Of a DNA stretch of 7,361 bases, positions 1 through 6,756 are shown one piece after another. This DNA is from Tissierellaceae bacterium (GTDB lineage Bacteria > Bacillota > Clostridia > Tissierellales > Tissierellaceae). The stretch spans positions 1-7,361 of the forward strand of contig JARICQ010000040.1 in NCBI GenBank assembly GCA_029264075.1, given 5' to 3'. The position numbers and the translations under genes were made by a program. Within the stretch, counting starts at the first letter, position 1. Each line of letters starts with the position of its first letter. The notes below the pieces were generated by a model. That model searched no databases. It worked only from the letters and a program-made list of their open reading frames with translations, and was not told the origin of the DNA.

Positions 1-3
1 TGT

Positions 4-723
4 ATGCAATATAAAAATCAAGGGGTGAAATTTTTGCCAAATAGCGAATCCAAAAAAACAATATTAAATCAAACAGTGTTACCCGAAGTACCAGAACAGA
101 TCATTGAGCAGATAGTAAACTTTAGAGAACTCATGCTCATGTATAACTCTGCTATAAGAGAAATAACTACAAAACTTGAAATACTAAATGATGAGTTGTC
201 CCTCGACAATAGAAAAAACCCAATACAATTTATCAAGTCTAGAGTTAAAAAACCAACTAGTATACTAAGAAAACTCGCCAAGCTTGAAAAATCCATAAGC
301 ATAGAATCTATAATGTATTCCCTAGATGATGTTGCTGGAATTAGGGTGATTTGTTCTTTTATAGATGATGTATATAAGATTTCAGAGATGCTCATCAAAC
401 AAGATGATATAAGACTAATAGAAATAAAGGATTATATCAAAAACCCTAAGCCCAACGGATATAGGAGCTATCACTTGATTGTCGAAATTCCAGTTTTCTT
501 TTCAGAAGAAAAGCAGTGGGTCAGGGTAGAGATACAGATTCGAACAGTTGCCATGGACTTTTGGGCAAGTCTAGAGCACCAAGTAAAATATAAAAAGAAT
601 ATAGAAGGCTCTAAAGAAATAGAAGACGAATTAAAAGAGTGTGCAGAAACCATTGCAAATACTGACCTAAAGATGATGGAGATTAGAAATAAGATAGAGA
701 AACAAGAAAAGATGGATGGATGA
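4..723 (+). CDS. Small alarmone synthetase, (p)ppGpp synthetase / GTP pyrophosphokinase, RelP/YwaC-like
   Basis: Cytosolic enzyme that transfers pyrophosphate from ATP to GDP or GTP to make the stringent-response alarmone (p)ppGpp. The 239 residues hold only a RelA/SpoT synthetase domain, at about residues 38-200. Visible motifs are KSRVKKP (79-84 region), LDDVAGIRVICSF (107-119) with the Mg-binding type aspartate, GYRSYH (152-157) whose tyrosine stacks on the guanine in this family, and VEIQIRT (175-181) with the catalytic-type glutamate, followed by MDFWASLEHQ (184-193). There is no HD hydrolase, TGS or ACT domain, so it is a stand-alone synthetase rather than a long Rel. The stretch KDYIKNPKPNGYRS closely resembles B. 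subtilis YwaC (RelP/SasA) as I remember it, more than YjbM (RelQ). The C-terminus is a charged helix. The start is uncertain: the frame is open to the left edge, and a TTG at 34 has a better ribosome binding site than the ATG at 4. The exonuclease gene follows after 62 bases. Confidence 0.93.
   Translation: MQYKNQGVKFLPNSESKKTILNQTVLPEVPEQIIEQIVNFRELMLMYNSAIREITTKLEILNDELSLDNRKNPIQFIKSRVKKPTSILRKLAKLEKSISIESIMYSLDDVAGIRVICSFIDDVYKISEMLIKQDDIRLIEIKDYIKNPKPNGYRSYHLIVEIPVFFSEEKQWVRVEIQIRTVAMDFWASLEHQVKYKKNIEGSKEIEDELKECAETIANTDLKMMEIRNKIEKQEKMDG
21..36 (+). promoter_or_regulatory. Ribosome binding site pointing to a TTG start at 34
   Basis: AGGGGTG at 21-27 is followed after six bases by an in-frame TTG at 34-36. 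This would start the alarmone synthetase at residue 11 of the longer reading (229 residues). The ATG at 4 has only three bases before it in the window, so its own binding site cannot be judged. The conserved synthetase domain begins well downstream of both, so either start gives a complete enzyme. Confidence 0.4.
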
Positions 724-814
724 TTTTAAAAAAGGAAAGCTAAATATAAGTAGAAAAAGAGTTTCTAGGGAGAATGATTATTTAGATGAAAGATACAGAG
801 ATAAAAAAAGATAA
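716..814 (+). other. Short overlapping reading frame bridging the synthetase and exonuclease genes
   Basis: An ATG at 716 lies within the last codons of the synthetase gene, upstream of its TGA stop, and opens a 32-codon frame ending at TAA 812-814. It runs over the exonuclease start in another frame. The peptide would be very basic and charged (it starts MDDFKKGKLN and ends RYRDKKR). It ends directly after an A7 tract at 803-809. Removing one A would fuse it in frame to the exonuclease just before DNILVVDG. There is no good ribosome binding site before 716. It may be chance, a coupled small peptide, or an older start of the exonuclease gene. Confidence 0.2.
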
Positions 815-1658
815 TATACTAGTAGTAGATGGAACAAATCTAATATATAGGAACTATTTTGTGCACTCTTATAGAAAAACTAGGGAAGGAGTAAATACTG
901 GAGGCCTTTATGGAACTATCAGGAGCCTTCAAAGCTATGTAAATAACTTCAATCCAAAGCAAGTATATATATGTTTTGACAAGAGTGAATATACCTTTAG
1001 AAATGTCATATATCCCGACTATAAGGGAGATAGAAAAAAGACAGACATAGAGCTCCTAGACCAGTTTGTTCTCTTAGAAGACTACTGCAAGCTGGCCAAT
1101 ATTCCCTTTATAGAGATGGATATGTATGAGGCAGATGATCTAATTGGGAGTCTATGCTCCAAGGCTGGTGAATATGCTTTAAATCCCTATGCAGTTAGTG
1201 GAGATAGGGATATTTTGCAGCTAATTGATAGGGGCATAGATGTGCTATATTTATCAAATAATGGGCCTATTATCTACGGGGAAAATCGTTTTCTAGATGA
1301 ATATAGGATAAATATAGGCCAGTACTTGGACTACAAGGCCCTAGTAGGGGATCCTTCAGACAATATCCCAGGTATACCAGGCATAGGAAAGAAGACTGCG
1401 GCCAAGCTTCTTGGACTATACAATGATTTAGACGGCTTGTATAGAAATGTAGACAAGTTAAAGGGCAAGCAAAAAGAAAATGTCATAGAAAATAAGAATA
1501 GTGTATATCTCTTTAAGAGGCTACTAACTATCAAAAACGATTTAGACTTAGATTATGATAGATACTTTGTGGACTACATAGATGAAGGATATAATTTAAA
1601 TAATGAGAGAGCCCAAGAGTTTTTAAAAATACTTGAAATCGAAAATATTACTAAGTAA
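786..1658 (+). CDS. Stand-alone 5'-3' exonuclease (PolA N-terminal / FEN family, YpcP-like)
   Basis: Structure-specific 5' nuclease of the family that forms the N-terminal domain of DNA polymerase I. It removes RNA primers and 5' flaps during lagging-strand synthesis and repair. The 290 residues match one nuclease domain, and no polymerase domain follows. Acidic metal ligands are all present: D15 in VVDGTN, D65 in CFDKS, E115/D117/D118 in YEADDLIG, D140/D142 in SGDRD, and D189/D192 in GDPSDNIPG. The helical arch carries YPDYKGDRKKT (77-86), and the helix-hairpin-helix DNA-binding motif is IPGIPGIGKKTAAKLL (194-209). B. subtilis YpcP is a comparable stand-alone protein of about this length. 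An AGGGAG at 767-772 lies 13 bases before the ATG, longer than ideal. An overlapping frame upstream (716-814) is described separately. The gene is probably co-transcribed with the alarmone synthetase upstream, but that is inferred from spacing only. Confidence 0.93.
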   Translation: MKDTEIKKDNILVVDGTNLIYRNYFVHSYRKTREGVNTGGLYGTIRSLQSYVNNFNPKQVYICFDKSEYTFRNVIYPDYKGDRKKTDIELLDQFVLLEDYCKLANIPFIEMDMYEADDLIGSLCSKAGEYALNPYAVSGDRDILQLIDRGIDVLYLSNNGPIIYGENRFLDEYRINIGQYLDYKALVGDPSDNIPGIPGIGKKTAAKLLGLYNDLDGLYRNVDKLKGKQKENVIENKNSVYLFKRLLTIKNDLDLDYDRYFVDYIDEGYNLNNERAQEFLKILEIENITK

Positions 1659-1700
1659 AGAGAGAATAATGCCGATAATATGTGTGAAGAGTATTTTTTA

Positions 1701-1730
1701 GAAGATTTGAGCAGGCTTGGGATAATCTTC
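1701..1730 (+). repeat. Inverted repeat in the leader of the GGDEF-EAL gene
   Basis: GAAGATT (1701-1707) and AATCTTC (1724-1730) are perfect 7-base inverted repeats around a 16-base loop. No T-run follows, so this is not a standard terminator. It could be an operator or an RNA hairpin in the 113-base gap before the GGDEF-EAL gene. It is short and AT-rich, so chance is a fair alternative. Confidence 0.3.
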
Positions 1731-1759
1731 TGGAAAATACATAACAAATCGCTATATTT

Positions 1760-1766
1760 AGGAGGA
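1760..1766 (+). promoter_or_regulatory. Strong ribosome binding site of the GGDEF-EAL gene
   Basis: AGGAGGA at 1760-1766 lies five bases before the ATG at 1772, a near-perfect match to the anti-Shine-Dalgarno sequence. It fixes the start of the large c-di-GMP protein and suggests it can be translated independently of the upstream genes. Confidence 0.85.
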
Positions 1767-1771
1767 TCTCG

Positions 1772-4700
1772 ATGAATAGTAATTATTTGATTATTTCATT
1801 TATATTTTTTTTAGCAGCCTTAATATCTATTTTTTGGGGTATTTATGTCATAGTTTTAAATCCAAAGAAAAAAACCAATAGAGCATTTTTATTTGTCTGT
1901 ATTTCACTTAGTATTTGGAATCTAGGATTTGGTATGACCAATATATCTCAAAACTTAAGTGATGCCTTATTTTGGAGAAGATTTGCAGCCCTTGGCTGGA
2001 CATCTTTATATAGTGTCACCCTTCATTTTCTAATACTACTGACTAGAAAAAACAAGGATATCAAGATAAAAAACTATATATACTTGCTTTACATTCCAGC
2101 TATTATATGTATCTATGCTTTTTCGCTTTCGCCCGATATCGCAAGCATTCAAAATGACCTTGTTAAAACAAATTTTGGATGGACAAATCTGGCTGATAAT
2201 ACTGGATGGAACTACTTTTACTATGCCTACTATTCTCTATATATGCTGGCAAGCGTTTCACTTGTTTGGAAATGGAGAAAGAGGATCAAGGAAAAAAACA
2301 AGGCCAGAAAATCAAACTTGGTCATTGTATCCATTATAATTTCCTTGGCAATGGCAAGCTTGATAGATATAGTACTGACTTCATTTGGTTTTCAGCAACT
2401 ACCACAAATAGCACCTCTTTTTATCATGCTGCCAACTTGGGCTATGTATTATTCGTCTAGATACTATAATTTAATTAATGATGAAAAAATAGAAAATAAG
2501 GAAATAATTGTAAGTGAAGAGGATAAGAAAAAGATATTTCGAAATATTGCTGTAGTATTTTTTGCCGGAAGTATATTTAATCTTATATTTGAATACACAA
2601 AATTTGCAAATGATAATTCATATAATATCAAACTAGGTATTATAAATAGCATTATGTTTTTTCTTACTGGGATCATTATATATTTTCTTCAGAGTATAAA
2701 GAAAGACTCCCTGAGGGAAAATCTTACCATAGCGGTATTAGTGGCTAATATACCTATCATAACGCTCTTGTTCTTTGAATACTCAAGTGTTACTATATGG
2801 GTATTTCCAGTCCTGCTCATTATAGTATCCCTTGTATTTAGCAAGAAGAGACTCCTTATCTGGTCAACTATAGCTGCAGTAGCTAGTCAAGTATTAATAT
2901 GGATTTTAAAAGCTGACCAACAGATAAGTATCAATAGGTATGATTATATTTTCAGGATATTAATATTTTTAACAGCCTATATAGCGGGCTCATATGTAAA
3001 CAATATATATGTTAAAAAAATCAGAGAAAATGAATATCAGATGGACTTTAAGAAAATACATTCTAAAGTTTCATCTGACTTTGTAACTATAAACAAAGAA
3101 AATGCAGATCAAAAGATAGATAATCTACTTGAGGAATTGGGATTGTTTTTAGATGTGGACAGGACATGCTTGATTTTAATTGATTCTGAAAAGAATACCA
3201 TGAGGGCTTCCCACGAATGGTGCAATCGAGGAGTCAAGGGAAAGACTAAATATAAAAAAGAAATTCCTCTTTCAAACTTTCATTGGTGGATCAGAGAACT
3301 CAAAGAAAAAAAGTTAGTCTATATAAATGATATAAGTGATATACCCCTAGAAGCTATAGCTGAAAGAGAAGAATTCATAAAGCATGATTTTAAATCTTCA
3401 GTTTCAGTCTCTATTGAAACTATTGATGGAATCCAGGGCTTTATCGGAATTGATGCAGTAAAATCAGAAAAAAGCTGGGAAAAAGAAGATATGGAAATTT
3501 TAAAAATCCTATCAAATCTCCTAGCAGATGCACTAATTAAAATCAAATCGGAAAATGAAATAGAGTTCATGGCCTACTATGATCACCTTACAGGCCTTCC
3601 AAATAGATTCCTATTTGAAAAAGAGGTTAACAAGGCTATAGAGCTAGCAGAAAAAGAAGATAAGGCAGTCAGTATAGTCTTTGTGGATTTAGATAATTTT
3701 AAATCTGTAAATGATACTATGGGACACAAGGGCGGAGACTCTCTTCTTGGGGAGGTTGCCAAGGAACTAGTTGCCAAGCTAAGGGACAGGGATATAGTTG
3801 CTAGATTTGGCGGAGATGAATTCATGATTATGGTAGATAGCCTAGATGATAGGGATAATATAATCAAGGTGGCAGACAAGATTATGAGTATATTTTCAAA
3901 ACCATTTAATATTGAGGGACAAGAGTTTTTTGTAAAGGCCAGTGCTGGAATAGCAACTTTTCCTATTGATGGAGAAGATTCAGAGACCTTGATTAAAAAT
4001 GCAGACAATGCTATGTATGCTGCAAAGTACAAGGGAAAGAATGGCTACTCACTCTGCACATCAGAGATGAAGGACGAAGTTCAAAAGAATATGAGGCTTT
4101 CTAATGATCTGCACTATGCTATCGAAAGAGATGAGCTAGTGCTCTACTACCAACCTCAGGTCAACCTATCCAACAAGGAGATAACAGGCCTGGAAGCACT
4201 TATAAGGTGGAAGCATCCAGAGTTTGGAATGGTATCTCCAGGTGTATTTATTCCTCTGGCTGAAAAAAATGGGCTTATCCATATAATTGGGGAATGGGTC
4301 ATCAAGACTGCCTGTAGGCAAAATAAGAAATTGCAGGATATGGGTCTAGCCTATATAGATATGGCGGTCAACTTATCGTCTGTTCAATTTACAGATGATC
4401 AAATAGTAGAAAAAATAAAAAGAGCACTTATAGAAACTGAGCTTGATCCAAAGTATTTGGAGCTTGAGATTACTGAAAGCATAGCAATCAATGAGACTGG
4501 ATCTCTGGTAGAGACATTAGAAAAACTGCAAGAGCTGGGTGTATCTATTGCAATAGATGACTTTGGAACAGAATATTCCTCACTTAGTCGATTGAAAAAC
4601 CTTCCTATTGACAGGATAAAGGTTGATATGGAATTTATTCGAGGGATTGGAGAAAATCAAAAAGATGAAGCTATTACTGTGATAATCATAAACCTGGCAA

Positions 4701-4873
4701 AAAGTTTAGGTTTAAATGTACTAGCCGAAGGAGTAGAAACTTCTCCTCAATTAGACTTTTTAAACAAGAAGATGTGCGACTATGTTCAAGGATACTACTA
4801 TTATAGGCCAATGCCTGCAGATGACTTAGAAGAGCTATTAGAGAAAAAGAAAAAGATGCCAATCAGCATTTAA
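1772..4873 (+). CDS. Membrane c-di-GMP enzyme: 7TM + second TM block + GAF + GGDEF + EAL
   Basis: A 1033-residue inner-membrane signalling protein predicted to make and/or degrade cyclic di-GMP. Residues 5-232 form seven TM helices resembling the histidine-kinase N-terminal 7TM region (NRAFLF at 36-41, ending SRYYNL). Residues 255-413 add about six more helices. A GAF sensor domain spans about 444-595 and contains the WCNRG and GFIGIDA stretches. The GGDEF domain (about 600-765) has DHLTGLPNR at 604, VDLDNFKSVND and an intact GGDEF at 680-684. An RDRD inhibitory-site motif (RxxD) sits at 671-674, five residues before GGDEF as in PleD-type cyclases. The EAL domain (about 778-1025) has EALIRW at 808, NLSSVQF, LEITES, DDFG at 929-932, IKVD, AEGVET with E986, and QGYYYYRP, so all recognised catalytic and metal residues are present. 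Loop 6 reads DFGTEYSS, with E934 where glycine is common elsewhere. Both activities therefore look possible; the net direction cannot be read from sequence. No terminator separates it from the exonuclease gene. Confidence 0.93.
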   Translation: MNSNYLIISFIFFLAALISIFWGIYVIVLNPKKKTNRAFLFVCISLSIWNLGFGMTNISQNLSDALFWRRFAALGWTSLYSVTLHFLILLTRKNKDIKIKNYIYLLYIPAIICIYAFSLSPDIASIQNDLVKTNFGWTNLADNTGWNYFYYAYYSLYMLASVSLVWKWRKRIKEKNKARKSNLVIVSIIISLAMASLIDIVLTSFGFQQLPQIAPLFIMLPTWAMYYSSRYYNLINDEKIENKEIIVSEEDKKKIFRNIAVVFFAGSIFNLIFEYTKFANDNSYNIKLGIINSIMFFLTGIIIYFLQSIKKDSLRENLTIAVLVANIPIITLLFFEYSSVTIWVFPVLLIIVSLVFSKKRLLIWSTIAAVASQVLIWILKADQQISINRYDYIFRILIFLTAYIAGSYVNNIYVKKIRENEYQMDFKKIHSKVSSDFVTINKENADQKIDNLLEELGLFLDVDRTCLILIDSEKNTMRASHEWCNRGVKGKTKYKKEIPLSNFHWWIRELKEKKLVYINDISDIPLEAIAEREEFIKHDFKSSVSVSIETIDGIQGFIGIDAVKSEKSWEKEDMEILKILSNLLADALIKIKSENEIEFMAYYDHLTGLPNRFLFEKEVNKAIELAEKEDKAVSIVFVDLDNFKSVNDTMGHKGGDSLLGEVAKELVAKLRDRDIVARFGGDEFMIMVDSLDDRDNIIKVADKIMSIFSKPFNIEGQEFFVKASAGIATFPIDGEDSETLIKNADNAMYAAKYKGKNGYSLCTSEMKDEVQKNMRLSNDLHYAIERDELVLYYQPQVNLSNKEITGLEALIRWKHPEFGMVSPGVFIPLAEKNGLIHIIGEWVIKTACRQNKKLQDMGLAYIDMAVNLSSVQFTDDQIVEKIKRALIETELDPKYLELEITESIAINETGSLVETLEKLQELGVSIAIDDFGTEYSSLSRLKNLPIDRIKVDMEFIRGIGENQKDEAITVIIINLAKSLGLNVLAEGVETSPQLDFLNKKMCDYVQGYYYYRPMPADDLEELLEKKKKMPISI

Positions 4874-4908
4874 AATAGCCTGTAGATGATATTTTAAATG
4901 CTGGTTTT
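4861..4908 (+). terminator. Intrinsic terminator overlapping the GGDEF-EAL stop codon
   Basis: CAGCATTTAAAATA (4864-4877) and TATTTTAAATGCTG (4890-4903) are perfect 14-base inverted repeats with a 12-base loop. A T-G wobble and two A-T pairs can extend the stem outward. TTTT follows at 4905-4908. The stop codon TAA (4871-4873) and the last two sense codons lie inside the left arm. The stem is AT-rich and the T-run short, so termination may be partial. Confidence 0.65.
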
Positions 4909-4909
4909 A

Positions 4910-4918
4910 TGATATAAT
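4910..4918 (+). promoter_or_regulatory. Extended -10 promoter of the second diguanylate cyclase gene
   Basis: TGATATAAT at 4910-4918 is a perfect TATAAT with the extended TGn element. At usual spacing the -35 region would fall on TATTTT at about 4890-4895, a poor match inside the terminator's right arm, which the extended -10 may offset. Transcription would start near 4925, giving a leader of roughly 58 bases before the ATG at 4983. This fits the terminator just upstream and suggests separate transcription. Confidence 0.55.
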
Positions 4919-4969
4919 TAGTTAAATAGATTTATTCTTGGCCCTTATATATCACAAATAAATATATTC

Positions 4970-4974
4970 AGGAG
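4970..4974 (+). promoter_or_regulatory. Ribosome binding site of the second diguanylate cyclase gene
   Basis: AGGAG at 4970-4974 lies eight bases before the ATG at 4983. A nearer ATG at 4978 reads ATG AAA TGA and stops at once, so 4983 is the start. Confidence 0.8.
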
Positions 4975-4982
4975 AATATGAA

Positions 4983-6647
4983 ATGAAAAAAATCCAACTA
5001 AGTGCTAGAATGAAATTTTATATAGGTCTTATCTTTATAATCTCTATAATAGTTGTTTTATCTATAGTTATACCTTCAGAAGACCTTAGAATTAGTAAGG
5101 GTAGGATTTATCCACTAAATGAAAATTGGCAGATTAGCTATGAGGATGAGATTATAGAAGATGTTAGTTTGCCAAGGATGATTGATGTAGAAGAGAAGCA
5201 AGAGATCACTGCACAAGTAGAAATTCCCGATTCTTTTCCTGATAAATTTAAGATTAGACTTAGGTCCTCCATGCAGGATATCAAAGTGTATGTAGACGGA
5301 GAAGAAGTTTTCAAGACAGAGAAACCAGAATCTCTATTCTTTGATGTGCCTGAATCAAGCAACTGGTATATAGTTAATCTTCCAGCAAATATACAGGGAA
5401 AAACTCTGGCACTTAAGCTATCTTCTGATGTAAGTGCTTTTTCAGTATATATAAATCCCATACTTGCAGGTGATGGGGATATTTTGATTTACAAAATTAT
5501 TTTAAATAAGATACCAGGAATAATTATTTCTATGTTTATCTTTATTTTTGGATTGTTTGCATTGATAATTTCTTCTAGTATTAGAAATTTAAATGACAAT
5601 AGGATGCTTTATCTGGGTGCACTCTCTATACTGCTTAGTGTGTGGATATTTTCAGAGACAAAAATGCTCCAGTTTGTGACAGGTAATAGGTTTGTAATAG
5701 GTGGAATAAGCTATATAATGTTAAGCCTTATGCTTATACCCTTTACTCTTTATCTAAGAGAGGCTGTATTTATAAAAAGCAAAAAAGCCCTAAACTTAAT
5801 TGTTTGGCTTACATTTTTAGACTTTACAAGTAATATCCTCTTGCAAATATTTGGAATTAAAAAATTTATTGAAAGCATTTCATATACCTTTATAGTTCAA
5901 ATTATAATTGCGATGTCTTTATTTATCTTGCTTGTTTTAGAAGCCCTAAGGCTCAAAAATGATAAGGCAAAAAAATTCATTTCTTATTTTATTCTCTTAA
6001 TAGTAATCTTTTCTATTGAATTATATAATTTTTATTTTGGTTCACACAATTATACTACAACATATGCTCGCATAGGCATACTACTATTTTTGATATTAAT
6101 TTTAAAGGATAGTATCAAGCAATTAGATAAACTAATGCTAAGAGAAAAAGAAAATGAAATAATTAAGAGGATTGCATATAGGGATGCACTGACGGGAGGA
6201 CCTAATAGGGCAGCATTTGAAAGGGATTTCGATGAATTATTAAATGATGATCTTTTGAGCTTTAGAATCGCTCTGATGGATATCAACAATTTAAAATATG
6301 TAAATGATGAATTTGGCCATCAAGAGGGTGACAATATGATAAGGTTAAGCTACCAAGCTATAGTCGATGTCTTCAATATAAACACTAGCCACTATAGAAT
6401 AGGTGGGGATGAGTTTATTTTAATAGTTAAGGATATAGATGAAGAGATCTTTGAAAGTAAATCAAATGAGCTTAGAGAGCGATTAAGGGAGATTTCAAAG
6501 ACTTTAAGCTATGATATCCATATAGCAATTGGAAGTGATGTATACTCAAAGGAAAAAGTTACGAGCAAACTTACATTTTTAAATCATGTGGACAAGTTGA
6601 TGTATGAAAATAAGAGATTTTTAAAAGAAAATGCTCAGGATACTTAA
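4983..6647 (+). CDS. Membrane diguanylate cyclase: extracytoplasmic beta domain + 7TM + GGDEF
   Basis: A 554-residue membrane protein predicted to make cyclic di-GMP from two GTP in response to an outside or membrane signal. An N-terminal TM helix (about 12-31) leads to an outside domain at 32-170. That domain is rich in beta strands and reads like a galactose-binding or 7TMR-DISM extracellular fold (for example DIKVYVDGEEVF at 99-110). Seven TM helices follow (about 176-198, 207-224, 238-257, 269-290, 301-324, 331-349, 359-377), then a charged coiled-coil-like linker (378-398) and the GGDEF domain from about 399. The GGDEF domain has DALTGGPNR at 401-409 (GG where LTGLPNR is usual), MDINNLKYVND with the metal-type aspartate, FGHQEGD, and an intact GGDEF at 474-478. 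The RxxD product-inhibition site is absent: the residues at that spacing do not include R or D. There is no EAL domain. The exact outside fold and ligand are inference; the domain order matches 7TMR-DISM cyclases. It probably has its own promoter. Confidence 0.9.
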   Translation: MKKIQLSARMKFYIGLIFIISIIVVLSIVIPSEDLRISKGRIYPLNENWQISYEDEIIEDVSLPRMIDVEEKQEITAQVEIPDSFPDKFKIRLRSSMQDIKVYVDGEEVFKTEKPESLFFDVPESSNWYIVNLPANIQGKTLALKLSSDVSAFSVYINPILAGDGDILIYKIILNKIPGIIISMFIFIFGLFALIISSSIRNLNDNRMLYLGALSILLSVWIFSETKMLQFVTGNRFVIGGISYIMLSLMLIPFTLYLREAVFIKSKKALNLIVWLTFLDFTSNILLQIFGIKKFIESISYTFIVQIIIAMSLFILLVLEALRLKNDKAKKFISYFILLIVIFSIELYNFYFGSHNYTTTYARIGILLFLILILKDSIKQLDKLMLREKENEIIKRIAYRDALTGGPNRAAFERDFDELLNDDLLSFRIALMDINNLKYVNDEFGHQEGDNMIRLSYQAIVDVFNINTSHYRIGGDEFILIVKDIDEEIFESKSNELRERLREISKTLSYDIHIAIGSDVYSKEKVTSKLTFLNHVDKLMYENKRFLKENAQDT

Positions 6648-6697
6648 AAGCTGCCTAGGATCAAACTCAAAATAAGAGTTGATACTAGGCAGCTTTT
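6646..6697. terminator. Bidirectional terminator between the cyclase and catalase genes
   Basis: AAAAGCTGCCTAG (6646-6658) and CTAGGCAGCTTTT (6685-6697) are perfect 13-base inverted repeats. An inner stem (ATCAA/TTGAT, then CTC/GAG with one mismatch and one bulged A) closes on an AAAATAA loop. The A-run on one side and T-run on the other let it act on both strands. It sits directly after the cyclase stop (6645-6647) and after the end of the convergent catalase gene. Confidence 0.88.
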
Positions 6698-6700
6698 GCC

Positions 6701-6721
6701 TATCCAGAGGATAAATTTTTT
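6701..6721 (+). terminator. Small second terminator-like hairpin
   Basis: TATCC (6701-6705), loop AGA, GGATA (6709-6713), then a run of six T at 6716-6721. The 5-base stem is weak. The same TATCC could instead pair with GGATA at 6638-6642 and lengthen the large hairpin. It is likely a back-up to the main terminator. Confidence 0.35.
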
Positions 6722-6756
6722 ATTTACTTAAATATTATATACAATTTAAAGACCTC

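Larger units (their letters stand above)
1680..1775 (+). other. Possible 31-codon leader frame overlapping the GGDEF-EAL gene start
   Basis: After the exonuclease stop (TAA, 1656-1658) the same frame stays open for 38 more codons, to TGA at 1773-1775. Within it an ATG at 1680 would begin a 31-residue peptide (starting MCEEYFLEDL, ending LYLGGSR). Its stop shares bases with the start of the next gene in an ATGA overlap at 1772-1775, the arrangement seen in translational coupling. Its glycine codons also form the AGGAGGA ribosome binding site of that gene. No convincing ribosome binding site precedes 1680, so translation is doubtful. No family is recognised. Confidence 0.2.

Noticed and set aside
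1633..1661. TTGAAA with a 17-base spacer to TAAAGA as a promoter for the GGDEF-EAL gene
   Set aside because: The -10 match is poor and no TGn element is present; other pairings in 1659-1771 are no better.
1669..1701. Ten-codon frame from ATG 1669
   Set aside because: Very short, no recognisable leader-peptide pattern, and competes with the longer frame from 1680; likely chance.
1659..1771. c-di-GMP (GEMM) riboswitch before a c-di-GMP gene
   Set aside because: I looked for the conserved GEMM core in this gap and in 4874-4982 and did not see it; both gaps are also short for an aptamer plus expression platform.
2115..2460. Two overlapping plus-strand frames (74 and 84 codons) inside the GGDEF-EAL gene
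   Set aside because: They lie within the membrane-domain coding region, lack ribosome binding sites and family motifs, and are explained as shadows.
3583..4032. 149-codon open frame on the minus strand
   Set aside because: It lies fully inside the GGDEF domain coding region; its translation is low-complexity (serine, leucine, isoleucine rich) and shows no family motif, while the plus-strand frame has clear GGDEF motifs.
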